Shown piece by piece: positions 38,382-47,652 of a stretch of DNA of 64,000 nt. The stretch is from Streptomyces xanthophaeus (GTDB lineage Bacteria; Actinomycetota; Actinomycetes; Streptomycetales; Streptomycetaceae): contig NZ_CP076543.1 of the NCBI RefSeq assembly GCF_030440515.1, positions 7,541,001 to 7,605,000 on the forward strand, given 5' to 3'. The notes below the pieces were generated by a model that ran no database searches, was not told the DNA's origin, and worked only from the letters and a program-made list of their open reading frames with translations. The stretch's first letter is position 1. Each line of letters starts with the position of its first letter. A program made the position numbers and the translations under genes.

Positions 38382-39365
38382 ATGAGTTCGGGCGAGGGGG
38401 CCGGGGACATGGGCGCGGATCTCGACGGTGAGGGCTGGGGTGCCACGCGCTCCTGGGCGGAGAAGCGGCTGTCCGGGGCGGAACGCATCGAGCGGGTCGA
38501 GCGGTTGCGCGGCGGCTGGACCTCGGAGATGCGGCGCCTGGACCTGGGCGGCCCGGACGGCCGGCGCTCGCTCGTCCTGCGGTCCTTCGTCAAGCCCTTC
38601 TTCGTCCGGCACGCGGAGGGCCTGCTGACCCGCGAAGCGGAGATCCTGCGCCTGCTCGGTGACACGGACGTACCCGCGGCCACGCTGGTGGCGGTGGACG
38701 CGACCGCGCAGTACTGCGACCACCCCTCCCTGCTGATGTCCCTGCTGCCGGGAACCGTGCGCCTGGACGACCGGGACGCAGGCGACCGCGCCGAGCTGCT
38801 GGCCCGCCAGCTGGTGCGTATCCATCAGCTGCCGACAGCCGCGCACCAGCGGCCCCGCACCTATCAGGCCTGGGCCTCTCCCGAGAGCGTGACGCCGCCC
38901 GCGGCCACCGAGCGGCCCGAGCTCTGGCAGCGCGCGATCGACGTCATCCGCCAGGATCCACCGGAGTACCGGGGCCGCTTCCTGCACCGGGACTTCCACC
39001 CCGGGAACGTCCTCTTCACCAGCGTGGACGGGGATCTTCGGATCAGTGGCGTCGTCGACTGGGTGGAGACCTCCTGGGGGCCCGCCGACCTGGACGTCGC
39101 GCACTGCTCGACGGCCCTCGCCCTGCTGCACGGGGTTCCCGCGGGGATGGCCTTCGCGGACCGCTACGCCGCCGCGGGAGGAACCCTGACCGAGGACCGC
39201 ACCGCCCACCTGTACTGGCGCCTCCTGGACGCGCTGGGCTTCGCTCCGGACGCGGAGAAGGTCGGCGTCCCCTGGCGTGAGCTGGGCCGCGCCGACCTGA
39301 CGGCCCGTGTCCTGACCCGGAGGCTGGAGGACTACATCCAGGCCCTCTTCGAGAGGTATGCCTGA
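38382..39365 (+). CDS. Aminoglycoside-phosphotransferase-fold kinase
   Basis: 327 residues, APH family. The catalytic loop RFLHRDFHPGNVLFT (about residues 204-218) and metal motif ISGVVDWVETSWGPADLDVAH (about 226-246) are intact; the nucleotide Lys/Glu region lies in VLRSFVKPFF and LTREAEILRLL. Such proteins phosphorylate small molecules (aminoglycosides, choline, homoserine, sugars); the substrate is not deducible. ATG 38382 or 38409 (with GGGG upstream) may be the start. It is monocistronic; the following interval holds a possible gene relic on the other strand. Confidence 0.85.
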   Translation: MSSGEGAGDMGADLDGEGWGATRSWAEKRLSGAERIERVERLRGGWTSEMRRLDLGGPDGRRSLVLRSFVKPFFVRHAEGLLTREAEILRLLGDTDVPAATLVAVDATAQYCDHPSLLMSLLPGTVRLDDRDAGDRAELLARQLVRIHQLPTAAHQRPRTYQAWASPESVTPPAATERPELWQRAIDVIRQDPPEYRGRFLHRDFHPGNVLFTSVDGDLRISGVVDWVETSWGPADLDVAHCSTALALLHGVPAGMAFADRYAAAGGTLTEDRTAHLYWRLLDALGFAPDAEKVGVPWRELGRADLTARVLTRRLEDYIQALFERYA

Positions 39366-39530
39366 ATCGTCGCGACGCGACGGGTACTCGGCCGAGGGCG
39401 TCGGCCGGGAGGAACCGGGCGATGAGGGCCTCCGCCTGCTCAGGATGCTCCTCCAGCCAGGCGCCGAGGTGTTCCCGGACTGCCTCCGCGGGGTGTGGGC
39501 CCAGGAGCGGGGCTGGGCGGCGGGGGTCCC
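39366..39530 (-). pseudogene. Possible gene remnant
   Basis: On the minus strand one frame gives PAEAVREHLGAWLEEHPEQ followed by AEALIARFLPADALGR, with Streptomyces-like third-position GC but no start codon in the same frame and no continuing domain. It looks like a leftover 40-60 residue fragment. The source family is not identified. Confidence 0.25.
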
Positions 39531-39644
39531 CTCGACGGCCATCCGCACGTGCGTCGCGCAGCTGCCCGACACGTCACCGACGGGACCGAGGTTGTCCGTG
39601 GGGCTGCTTGTCCGGCCGTGCGGCGACCGCGCACAGTGGGGCGT

Positions 39645-40394
39645 ATGACATCAGAGCTGACACCCGCCGAGCTCCTGCACGCATTCGCCCGCACCCGCGC
39701 CTCGCTCGACGGCGCCGAGGTCACCTACTGGTGGACCGGGGACGTCCACTCCTGGGCCCCGGGCGAGCCCTACCGGCGCCTCTTCGGCTTCGAAGGGCTC
39801 AACGTCGCCCGCCTCGTGGCGGACGAGGAGCTCGGCGGCTACCAGCTCCTGTCCAGGGAGGCCGCGTTCTACCTCGATCCCGTGACCCGGGAGATCCTGG
39901 AGATCTGGCAGGACAAGCCCGTGGTCCACGTGTGGAACGATCCGGCCAACCAGAAGTGGCGGCCCTTCCCGGTCCCCCTGACGGAACTGGGCGACCAGGT
40001 CTGCTTCAGCCTGGAGATCCCGCTGGCCTACCCCTCGCCCCTGCCGGTCGCGCAGTACCCCGCCCACTCGGCCGACGACACCTACCGCGCCCTGGAGCTG
40101 TTCCAGTTCTTCGCGCCCGCGACCACACTGAACACCGATGCGGTGAGCGTCCCCGCCACGATGTCCTGGACCCGGATGTCCCCGTGGCTGCCCTGGATGG
40201 AACAGGGGCAGCGCCCCGGCGGCCTCACCTTCCACTGCCGCGGCCGCAAGCTGGACTCGTACGCGCAGGTCCCGGAACGCACCCGCGCCTACATCGCCGG
40301 GCACCACCCCGAATTCGCCCACGCCCCGGAGAAGTGGAGCGAGCCGAACGAGACCAGCTGGACGTACTTCCGCACGCTCCACCCGCCGCGGTAG
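39645..40394 (+). CDS. DUF1838 family protein
   Basis: 249 residues. Family marks are TYWWTGDVHSWAPGEPYRRLFGFEGLNVAR (seen as YWWTGDVHSWAPGE at about 26-39 and LFGFEGLNVARL at about 44-55), YLDPVTREILEIW and the late GLTFHCRGRKL. Function unknown; in some bacteria members sit near short-chain dehydrogenases or esterases of aromatic metabolism. No leader or membrane segment. ATG 39645 is chosen because homology starts there; there is no strong ribosome site (GTGGGGCGT). Confidence 0.82.
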   Translation: MTSELTPAELLHAFARTRASLDGAEVTYWWTGDVHSWAPGEPYRRLFGFEGLNVARLVADEELGGYQLLSREAAFYLDPVTREILEIWQDKPVVHVWNDPANQKWRPFPVPLTELGDQVCFSLEIPLAYPSPLPVAQYPAHSADDTYRALELFQFFAPATTLNTDAVSVPATMSWTRMSPWLPWMEQGQRPGGLTFHCRGRKLDSYAQVPERTRAYIAGHHPEFAHAPEKWSEPNETSWTYFRTLHPPR

Positions 40395-40803
40395 GGACGG
40401 TTCCGTTCCCGCTCCCGGTTCCGCGCAGCCGTCGCGCGGACGGCCAACATGCCTGGTCAGCGCGCCTGCCGAGGGACCCCTGGGGGGAGCCGCAGGGGCC
40501 GGACAAGGGTTTTCCCCGTATCGAGTTCATCCCCGTGTTGCCTACTGTCTGCCCACCGGCGATCTTCCCCTGACCCTACGGCACACACGCCAACCCCACA
40601 TGGCGTGAAGGCCGCACCGGTCGGGGGGAGAGCCGGGACCGCCGTTGCCCGGCCCCGCCGTTGCGGCTCGGGCGACGTGGCGCGCGGCGGAGGCCGGGGC
40701 GAGCTCGACCAACTCGCTCCCGGTCCCGCGGCCGCCGGAACCTCCCACACTGCACTGACCGGCCGCTCCGGCATGCCCGGAAACGGCCCTCGAAGGGGAA
40801 CAC
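40395..40803. other. Long leader region of the protease gene
   Basis: 409 bases without an accepted gene. GTTGCCTACTGTC near 40535-40547 could hold a -10. Nothing else can be supported; the open frames here lack codon bias. Confidence 0.4.
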
Positions 40804-42612
40804 GTGCACGCTTCCAGACGTCGGCTCATATCCGTGGTGGCCATGTCCGTCACCCTGCTCGCCGGCTCCGCCACGGCCACCGCCTCCGTGGCCGCGGCCG
40901 TCGAGAACCCCGGCGCGGCACCGGCGGCCACGGTCGCCCCGACCGCGCCGGTCGAGAACCTCATCGTCGGATACAAGTCCTCGGCCACCGAGGCCAGCTC
41001 GAACAGCGCAGCGGCCGACGACGCCGCCGCCAAGGGCAAGAAGGCCGGCAAGAAGGCGAAGTTCGACCGCCGCCTCGGCACCGGAGCCGCCCTCGTCAAC
41101 CTCGGCGGAACGGTCGCCCCGGCCGCCGCGGCCGACGTGATCGCCCAGTTCCGCGCCGACCCGGACGTCGCCTACGTGGAGCCGGACACCCGCGCCTACG
41201 CCATGGCCGTCACCCCGAACGACACCGAGTACGCCAAGCAGTGGGACCTCTTCGAGCCCACCGCCGGCATGAACGTCCCCGGTGCCTGGGACAAGACCAC
41301 GGGCTCCGGCGTCACCGTCGCCGTGATCGACACCGGCTACGTCGCCCACTCGGACGTCGCCCCGAACATCGTCGCCGGCTACGACTTCATCTCCACCGCC
41401 TCCGAGGCCCGCGACGGCAACGGCCGTGACAGCAACCCGGCCGACGAGGGCGACTGGAACGCCACCGACGGCGAGTGCGGCACCGGCTCCAAGGCCAGCA
41501 CCTCCTCCTGGCACGGCACCCACGTCGCGGGCACCATCGCCGCGGCCACCAACAACTCCAAGGGTGTCGCCGGCATCGCCTACGGCGCGAAGATCCAGCC
41601 CGTCCGCGTGCTCGGCAAGTGCGGCGGTGCCACCTCGGACATCGTCGACGCCATCACCTGGGCGTCCGGCGGCTCCGTCGCGGGCGTCCCGGCCAACGCC
41701 ACCCCGGCCAAGGTCATCAACATGAGCCTCGGCGGCTCGGGCACCTGCGGCACCAGCTACCAGAACGCCATCAACGCCGCCGTCGCCCGCGGTACGACCG
41801 TCGTCGTCGCCGCCGGCAACAGCAACGCCAACGCGTCCGGCTTCTCGCCCGCCAGCTGCAACAACGTGATCAACGTGGCGTCGACGAACCGCGCCGGCGA
41901 CCGCTCGTACTACTCGAACTTCGGCTCGATCATCGACATCGCCGCCCCGGGCGGTGAGACCCGCCGCGCCACCGACACGCCCGGCACCGTCACCACCCCC
42001 GAGAACGCGATCCTCTCCACCCTGAACGCCGGCACCACCACCCCCGGTGCCGAGATCTACAAGCCCTACCAGGGCACCAGCATGGCCGCCCCGCACATCG
42101 CGGGCCTGGCCGCCCTGCTGAAGTCGGCGAACACCTCGCTGACCCCGGCCCAGATCGAGTCGGCGATCAAGACCAACGCCCGCCCGCTGGCCGGTACCTG
42201 CACCGGTGGCTGCGGCGCCGGCCTCGCCGACGCGGCCGCGACCGTCGCCGCGGTGACCTCGACCCAGCCCACCTCGGGCTTCGAGAACACCACGGACTTC
42301 GCCATCGGCGACAACACCACGGTGGAGAGCCCGATCACCGTCAGCGGTGTCTCCGGCAACGCCCCGGCCACCCTCAAGGTGGGCGTGAACATCGTGCACA
42401 GCTACATCGGTGACCTCAAGGTCGACCTCGTCGCCCCCGACGGCAGCGTCTACAACCTGCACAACCGTTCCGGCAGCAGCACCGACAACATCAACCAGGT
42501 CTACACCGTGAACGCCTCCTCCGAGGCCGCGAACGGCACCTGGAAGCTGCGGGTCAACGACAACGCCGGCGGCGACACCGGCAAGATCGACTCCTGGAAC
42601 CTGACCTTCTGA
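40804..42612 (+). CDS. Secreted subtilisin-like (S8) protease with P/Homo B domain
   Basis: 602 residues. Signal peptide (RRRLISVVAMSVTLLAGSATATA), an I9-type propeptide to about residue 135 containing a Lys-rich segment KGKKAGKKAKFDRR, then the S8 domain with Asp in VAVIDTGYVAHSD (about 180), His in SSWHGTHVAGTIAAATNN (about 239) and Ser in YQGTSMAAPHIAGLAALL (about 427). Residues ~490-602 form a proprotein-convertase P domain (VNIVHSYIGDLKVDLVAPDG, NGTWKLRVNDNAGGDTG). It should be a secreted endoprotease. GTG 40804 with AAGGGG. A strong terminator follows. Confidence 0.93.
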   Translation: MHASRRRLISVVAMSVTLLAGSATATASVAAAVENPGAAPAATVAPTAPVENLIVGYKSSATEASSNSAAADDAAAKGKKAGKKAKFDRRLGTGAALVNLGGTVAPAAAADVIAQFRADPDVAYVEPDTRAYAMAVTPNDTEYAKQWDLFEPTAGMNVPGAWDKTTGSGVTVAVIDTGYVAHSDVAPNIVAGYDFISTASEARDGNGRDSNPADEGDWNATDGECGTGSKASTSSWHGTHVAGTIAAATNNSKGVAGIAYGAKIQPVRVLGKCGGATSDIVDAITWASGGSVAGVPANATPAKVINMSLGGSGTCGTSYQNAINAAVARGTTVVVAAGNSNANASGFSPASCNNVINVASTNRAGDRSYYSNFGSIIDIAAPGGETRRATDTPGTVTTPENAILSTLNAGTTTPGAEIYKPYQGTSMAAPHIAGLAALLKSANTSLTPAQIESAIKTNARPLAGTCTGGCGAGLADAAATVAAVTSTQPTSGFENTTDFAIGDNTTVESPITVSGVSGNAPATLKVGVNIVHSYIGDLKVDLVAPDGSVYNLHNRSGSSTDNINQVYTVNASSEAANGTWKLRVNDNAGGDTGKIDSWNLTF

Positions 42613-42665
42613 TCAGGAGCCAACTCGGCCTGACGGTCCGATAGTACGGACCAAAGAGCGCCCGC

Positions 42666-42698
42666 GGACCTGCTGATACACCTCGTATCGGCAGGTCC
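42666..42698 (+). terminator. Terminator after the protease gene
   Basis: Arms 42666-42679 and 42685-42698 pair at 13 of 14 positions around ACCTC and are followed by GGGTTTTCC, giving a short T-run. Confidence 0.8.
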
Positions 42699-42824
42699 GA
42701 CGGGTTTTCCCGGTACGAGACTGATTTCTGCGTCACAATCCGTGTCCGCCCGCCACTCGACCTCGTATTGTCGCCTCTCACAGGAAGGGCACCGGAGCTG
42801 GGACCGAGAGGCTGGTGGCTGTGC

Positions 42825-45593
42825 GTGGTGGCGGCGACGGGGCACGCTGACACAAGTGTCGGACACGGAGAACTGATCAAGGCGGTCGACCGCGCGCTGA
42901 CCACGCACGGCCGGGCGCTCCTGACCGGACCGGCCGGCGCGGGCAAGACCGAGGTGGTGCGCGCCGTCGCGGCCGCGGCCGCATCGCGCCGCGAGACCGT
43001 GCTGAGCCTCGCCCCCGAGGCCGCCGACCAATGGATACCCGAGGCGTCCGCCGCCGCCCTCCTCGCCTCCGTACCCGGCGGCGCCCTGGAACAGCTCTCC
43101 GGCCCCCAGCGCACCGCCATCGCCCTCCTGCGGCGCGAGGCCGACGCCCCCCGGGCCGGCCGCGACCACATCGCCCTGCGCCTCGCCGTGGTCGAGGTGC
43201 TGCGGAGGCTCGCCGACCGCGACCCCGTCCTGCTCGTCCTCGACAACGCCCAGTGGCTCGACGCCGAGAGCACCGACCTGCTCCGCTTCGCCCTGCGCCT
43301 CACCCCGCCCCGCGTACGGGTCCTGGTCGCCGAATGCGTCCAGGGCGGCGTCCCGGTGGGCGAACCCCTCTGCGGCCCCGGCGTCCCCGCCATCCGGGTA
43401 CCCCCGCTGGGCGCCGACGAGGTCGCCGAACTCCTCGTCCGCCACGGCCTCCCGGCCCGCCTCGCCGGCCGGATCCACCAGGCCAGCGGCGGCAACCCGC
43501 GCCTCGCCCTCGCCCTCGGCCACTCCCTCGCCGAAGCCGCCGAGGCCCGCGACAGCAGTGCCCACCACGCCGACACCCTGCCCGTCTCCGGACAGGCCCG
43601 CGAGGTGGCCCGCCGGCTCCTCGCCGCCGCCCCCGCCCAGGCCCGCCGCACCCTGCTGCTCGCCGCCCTCGCCACCCGCCCCACCCTCTCCCTGCTGCGC
43701 CGCGCCGGCCGCCCCGACGCCGAGGCCGAGCTGGCCGAGGCGGAACGGGCCGCGCTGGTCAGGGTGGGCGAGGACGGCTCCGTGGAGTTCACCGCCGGCG
43801 CCCTGCCCACCGCGCTCGCCGCCGACGCCGGCTGGCCCGAACGCTCCGCCGGACACGCGGCCCTGGCCGCCGCCGTCGACGATCCCGTCCAGGCCGTACG
43901 CCACCGCGCGCTGGCCGTGGACACCCCCGACCAGTGGCTCGCCGAGGAGATCACCGAGGCCGCCGCGGCCTGCCGCCGCCGGGGCCAGCGCGCGCTCGCC
44001 GCCGAACTGGGCCTGCTCGCCGCCGAACGGACGCCGTCCTGGCTGGCCGGCGCGGAACTGGCCCGCCTGGTCGCGGCCGCCGAGGACGCCGGCTGGTCCG
44101 GCCGCGCCGACCTCGCCCGCCGCGCCACCGGGGCCGTCCTGGCCCGCGACGCCTCGCCCGCCGACCGCGTACGGGCCCGGCTCGCCGTGATCGACGCCGC
44201 CGGGCAGGCCCTGGGCGCCCTCGACGAGACCATCGCGTACGCCATGGACGAGGCCGCCGGGGACCCCTCGCTCCAGGCCGCCGTCCAGCTGCGGATCGCC
44301 TGGAAGCACAACCTCAGCGACGGCGACCCGGTCCGCTCCCGCGACGCCGCCGCCCGCGCCGGCGCGCTCGCCGCACTCGGCGGCGACCAGGTCGCCGAGG
44401 CCATGGCCCTGACCGTACGGGCCCGCATGGGCCGCATCCTCGGCGACCCGGGCGCCGAGGCGATCCTGGCCGAGGCCCTCGCCCTGCCCGCCCCCGAGGT
44501 GCCCCTCGGCATGCGCAACGCACCCCAGTACCTCGCCGTCCGGCACGCCCTCTTCGACGACGGCCTCGACGACGCCCGCCGCCAGCTGATGGTCCTGCTG
44601 CCCGCCGTCCAGCGCACCGGCTCCGCCGAGGACGTCTTCGAGGTCCTGCGCAGCCTCACCGAGGTCGAACTGCGCAGCGGCCGGTGCGAGGCCGCCTCCG
44701 CCCATGCCCGCCGGGCCCTGGAGCTCACGATCGACGCGGGCCTCTCGCCCGGCCCCGCCTGGTACGTCGCCGCGATGGCCGAGGCCATGGGCGGCAGCTT
44801 CGCCCGGGCCGCCGGCTACGCCCGGCGCGGCATCCAGGCCTCGCAGGAGGAGCACGACCAGGTCTTCCTCTCCCGCAGCCTGCACGCGCTCGGCCTCGTC
44901 GAACTCGCCACGGGAGAAGCGGCGAAGGCCGTCGCCACCCTGCGCCGCGTCGCCGAGCTGGAGGCCGCCCAGCAGGTGGTGGACCCCTCGATCCTGCGCT
45001 GGCACGGGGAGCTCGCCGAGGCCCTGATCGCCGCCGACGCACCCGAGGAGGCGGCCCGGCTGCTGTCCTCCGTCCGCACGGTCGCCGTCGGCCTCGGCCG
45101 TACCGGGGTCGTCGCGGCGCTCGACCGGGCCCGCGGGCTGTGCCTGTCCGCCCAGGGTGACGCCGACGCGGCCGTGCACCTGCTGGAGACCACCGCACAG
45201 CGCTTCGAGGTCCTGCGGCTGCCGCTGGAACGCGGCCGTACGCTGCTCGCCCTCGCCCGGGTGGAGCGCCGACGACGCCGGCGCGCGCCGGCCCGTGCGG
45301 CACTCAGGGCCGCGGCCGAGGTCTTCGACCGGGCCGGGGCCGCCCCCTGGACGGAGCTCGCCAGGGAGCCGGCCCCCGGCGACGGCGCCGGTGCGCGGGT
45401 CCCGGCGGCCGCGACCCTGACCGAGGCCGAGACCCGGCTCGCGCTGCTGGTCAGCCAGGGTGCCAGCAACCAGGAGGCCGCGGCGAAGCTGTTCCTCAGC
45501 GTCAAGACGGTGGAGGCCCGGCTGACCCGGATCTACCAGAAGCTCGACGTCCGCTCACGGGCCCAGCTGGCCACCGCGCTGCGCACGCGGTGA
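42825..45593 (+). CDS. Large ATP-binding LuxR-family regulator
   Basis: 922 residues. N-terminal AAA/NB domain with Walker A LTGPAGAGKTEVVRAV (about residues 28-43) and Walker B DPVLLVLDNAQWLDAES; a long helical TPR-like middle; C-terminal LuxR helix-turn-helix LTEAETRLALLVSQGASNQEAAAKLFLSVKTVEARLTRIYQKLDV (about 862-906). It belongs to the LAL-like group of large activators. GTG 42825 (or 42828) is the likely start; a TTG start at 42768 would extend into the promoter. It lies behind the protease and before the convergent chitinase gene; targets are not known. Confidence 0.88.
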   Translation: MVAATGHADTSVGHGELIKAVDRALTTHGRALLTGPAGAGKTEVVRAVAAAAASRRETVLSLAPEAADQWIPEASAAALLASVPGGALEQLSGPQRTAIALLRREADAPRAGRDHIALRLAVVEVLRRLADRDPVLLVLDNAQWLDAESTDLLRFALRLTPPRVRVLVAECVQGGVPVGEPLCGPGVPAIRVPPLGADEVAELLVRHGLPARLAGRIHQASGGNPRLALALGHSLAEAAEARDSSAHHADTLPVSGQAREVARRLLAAAPAQARRTLLLAALATRPTLSLLRRAGRPDAEAELAEAERAALVRVGEDGSVEFTAGALPTALAADAGWPERSAGHAALAAAVDDPVQAVRHRALAVDTPDQWLAEEITEAAAACRRRGQRALAAELGLLAAERTPSWLAGAELARLVAAAEDAGWSGRADLARRATGAVLARDASPADRVRARLAVIDAAGQALGALDETIAYAMDEAAGDPSLQAAVQLRIAWKHNLSDGDPVRSRDAAARAGALAALGGDQVAEAMALTVRARMGRILGDPGAEAILAEALALPAPEVPLGMRNAPQYLAVRHALFDDGLDDARRQLMVLLPAVQRTGSAEDVFEVLRSLTEVELRSGRCEAASAHARRALELTIDAGLSPGPAWYVAAMAEAMGGSFARAAGYARRGIQASQEEHDQVFLSRSLHALGLVELATGEAAKAVATLRRVAELEAAQQVVDPSILRWHGELAEALIAADAPEEAARLLSSVRTVAVGLGRTGVVAALDRARGLCLSAQGDADAAVHLLETTAQRFEVLRLPLERGRTLLALARVERRRRRRAPARAALRAAAEVFDRAGAAPWTELAREPAPGDGAGARVPAAATLTEAETRLALLVSQGASNQEAAAKLFLSVKTVEARLTRIYQKLDVRSRAQLATALRTR

Positions 45594-45611
45594 CCGCCAC
45601 GGCACCGTTGC

Positions 45612-46526
45612 TCAGCAGCCGAGGTTGTTCCCGGGGGTCACCCCGAGCAGCTGCGTGAAGCTCTGGTACTTCGAGATGCGGCTCTGGACCTGGGCGGGGT
45701 TGCCGCCGTTGCACTCCAGGGAGCCGTTGATCGAGCGGATGGTCTCCCCGAAGCCCGCGCCGTTCACCATGGCGGCGTGGGCGGTCATGGTGCCCGGGCC
45801 GTTCTGGGTGTTCCAGTACCAGAGCGCCGTCTTCATGGCGACGGCCGGATCCTGCTCCACGAGGTACGGGTTGGCGAGCAGGTTGATGCCGAGGGCGTCA
45901 CCGGCGGCCTTGTAGTTGAAGTTCCAGCTGAGCTGGATGGGCCCGCGGCCGTAGTAGGCGGCCTGTCCCGCGGGACAGCCGTACGGCTGGCTCGCGTCGC
46001 AGTAGTGGGGGTAGTTGGCGGTGTTCTGCTCCACGATGTGCACGAGCCCGCCCGTCTCGTGGGAGACGTTCGCGAGGAAGGCCGCGGCCTCGCGCCGCTT
46101 GGTGGTGTCGTCGCCGGTCTTGGCGAACCCGGGGTAGGCGGACAGCGCCGCGACCAGGCCGTTGTAGGTGTAGAAGGGGTTCCGGTTCGGGAACATCTGG
46201 TTGAACTGGGCCTCGGAGACCACGAATCCGCTGGGGTTGCCCGGATCCGGGTCCTGGCCCCCGCCGCCGCAGGAGCCCTGGTCCGACCAGACGCCCCACT
46301 GGCCGGTGGTGCCGGGCGTCTCGCCCTGGGTCCACCACTTCGCCTGCCAGTTGTGTCCGCCGTACGAGGCGCTCATGCCGCCCGTGTAGACGGCGGAGGA
46401 GGTCCAGGCGCCTGCGCAGGGGGTCGCGGCGACGGCGGGGGAGGAGGGGAGGGTAAGGGCGAGGCCGGCCGTGACGGCCGCGGCGGCGGTGAGTGCGAGG
46501 GCGCGGAGGCGAAGCGCACGTATCAC
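45612..46526 (-). CDS. Secreted family-19 chitinase with chitin-binding module
   Basis: 304 residues. Signal peptide to AVAA (about 33), a CBM5/12-type module (WTSSAVYTGGMSASYGGHNWQAKWWTQGETPG, aromatic residues intact), a short DPDPGNP linker and a GH19 catalytic domain. The catalytic Glu residues lie in LANVSHETGGLVHIVEQN; YYGRGPIQLSWNFNYKAAG is the GH19 signature. It hydrolyses chitin to oligomers by inversion. Two 12-bp repeats of the chitinase type lie in the promoter (46588-46615), implying chitin induction. Confidence 0.95.
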   Translation of the reverse strand: MIRALRLRALALTAAAAVTAGLALTLPSSPAVAATPCAGAWTSSAVYTGGMSASYGGHNWQAKWWTQGETPGTTGQWGVWSDQGSCGGGGQDPDPGNPSGFVVSEAQFNQMFPNRNPFYTYNGLVAALSAYPGFAKTGDDTTKRREAAAFLANVSHETGGLVHIVEQNTANYPHYCDASQPYGCPAGQAAYYGRGPIQLSWNFNYKAAGDALGINLLANPYLVEQDPAVAMKTALWYWNTQNGPGTMTAHAAMVNGAGFGETIRSINGSLECNGGNPAQVQSRISKYQSFTQLLGVTPGNNLGC

Positions 46527-46587
46527 GTAACTGCTCCTTCAGTGGGGGGACTTGCCGTGGGGGCAACGGTGCCCACTGAAGCGAAAA

Positions 46588-46615
46588 TGGTCTGAACCTG
46601 TCAAGGTCTAGACCA
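46588..46615 (-). promoter_or_regulatory. Chitinase-type 12-bp direct repeats
   Basis: On the minus strand TGGTCTAGACCT (46604-46615) and AGGTTCAGACCA (46588-46599), four bases apart with TTGACA between and across them. Streptomyces chitinase promoters carry such 12-bp repeats for chitin induction and glucose repression; the first also resembles a DasR site. Confidence 0.8.
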
Positions 46616-46671
46616 AATGAAACGCGCCGGCATCACGCGTGACGCGTGACACCGGCGCGGGATCGAGCCGA

Positions 46672-47085
46672 TCAGCTGCCTGCGGAGAGGTTTCCGGAGA
46701 GGACCGGGATGTTGCTGGCGATGTGCGAGAGGGCCTCGTCACCCTTGGCCTGGGTGGAGTTCTCGGTGCACTGCTGGTTCTGCGGGTTCGACAGGACGTT
46801 GACGTCCTGGACACCGACGTTGGCAAGGAGCGCGAACAGGGACTGGGCGTTGACCTTGGCCGGCAGGCCGATGCAGAGCTTGTTGAGTGAGCCCTGGACG
46901 GCGCCGAGCTGCGGGCTCATCTTGCCGTGGGTCTCCTGGTTGCCGTAGATCTGGGCCGAGCCGTTGCCGTTGACGGTGTTGACGCCGTTGTCGTTGCCGA
47001 TCGCCATCGCCGGGGTGGCGACTGCGGCACCCGCGCCGAGCACGGCGGCGGTGGCGGCTGCGGTGGCCATGAACTTCTTGAACAT
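46672..47085 (-). CDS. rdl: Rodlin-family secreted protein
   Basis: 137 residues. Signal peptide (FKKFMATAAATAAVLGAGAAVA to about residue 30), then GNDNGVNTVNGNGSAQIYGNQ and KLCIGLPAKVNAQSLFALL, QDVNVLSNPQNQQC, typical of RdlA/RdlB. Rodlins organise chaplin fibrils into the rodlet layer of aerial hyphae and spores. Two Cys are kept. A single copy is seen here rather than the common divergent pair. ATG 47085 with GGATCC-type weak site (GAAGGATC). No chaplin gene is adjacent. Confidence 0.9.
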   Translation of the reverse strand: MFKKFMATAAATAAVLGAGAAVATPAMAIGNDNGVNTVNGNGSAQIYGNQETHGKMSPQLGAVQGSLNKLCIGLPAKVNAQSLFALLANVGVQDVNVLSNPQNQQCTENSTQAKGDEALSHIASNIPVLSGNLSAGS

Positions 47086-47252
47086 GTGGGGATCCTTCTG
47101 TCGCACTGTCGCATGTGATGGCTGCCCTCGGCGGGACGTGCTGATCAACTGTCGACGGCGCTCGGGGTTATCCCCACTCACCCGAGTGGCCCAATGGCGG
47201 ATCGAGCCACCCCCGGCCGTGGCGGCGGGGGCGGGCTCCTCGGGTCCGAGGG

Positions 47253-47444
47253 TCAGCCGGTCTTGCGGCGGACCTTCTTGTTCTTGCCACCGGGGCCGCT
47301 GCTGGCACCCTGGACCTTCGCCCGGCTCTGGTGGGCCTGCTGGGACTGGGCGTTCGCGGCGTTGCGGTCCAGGGCCTCGCGGAACTTGCGCTTGGCCGCG
47401 TCGGCCGGGGACTCGTCCTGCGGGGTGTCGGTTTCGTCAGCCAT
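47253..47444 (-). CDS. DUF5302 small protein
   Basis: 63 residues: acidic start DETDTPQDESPADAAKRKFREAL, then a Gln/Asn-rich centre and a basic end KNKKVRRKTG. DUF5302 is a short, widespread actinobacterial family of unknown role. ATG 47444 with AGGAGG. Divergent from the ferredoxin reductase gene across an unusually AT-rich promoter region. Confidence 0.88.
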   Translation of the reverse strand: MADETDTPQDESPADAAKRKFREALDRNAANAQSQQAHQSRAKVQGASSGPGGKNKKVRRKTG

Positions 47445-47538
47445 TTTGTCCTCCTGGGGTGATCAAGCGGTTTCAGTCTGTCAGGTGACGTCCCTGCTGA
47501 CCAGCGAGTTCCCCTATGCTCCAAGGACTGCTTGGGGA

Positions 47539-47605
47539 GGTCATAAGTTTTGATTATGGGGTCATAAAGAGACACCGGGTGCTGACTTAGGTTTACCTTC
47601 GTTTA
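47539..47605. promoter_or_regulatory. AT-rich divergent promoter region with repeats and iron-box-like palindrome
   Basis: GGTCATAA occurs at 47539-47546 and 47560-47567, 21 bases apart. TTAGGTTTACCTTCGTTTA (47587-47605) contains the palindrome AGGTTTACCT and partly resembles actinobacterial iron-repressor boxes. It lies 48 bases before the reductase ATG. Confidence 0.4.
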
Positions 47606-47652
47606 GGGTTCCCATTGATCCACCTTGCCGTCGCTCGAAGGGAACCTCTGCC

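Noticed and set aside
42501..45179. Minus-strand frame of about 890 residues over the LuxR gene
   Set aside because: Same reason: antisense to a gene with clear Walker and helix-turn-helix motifs.
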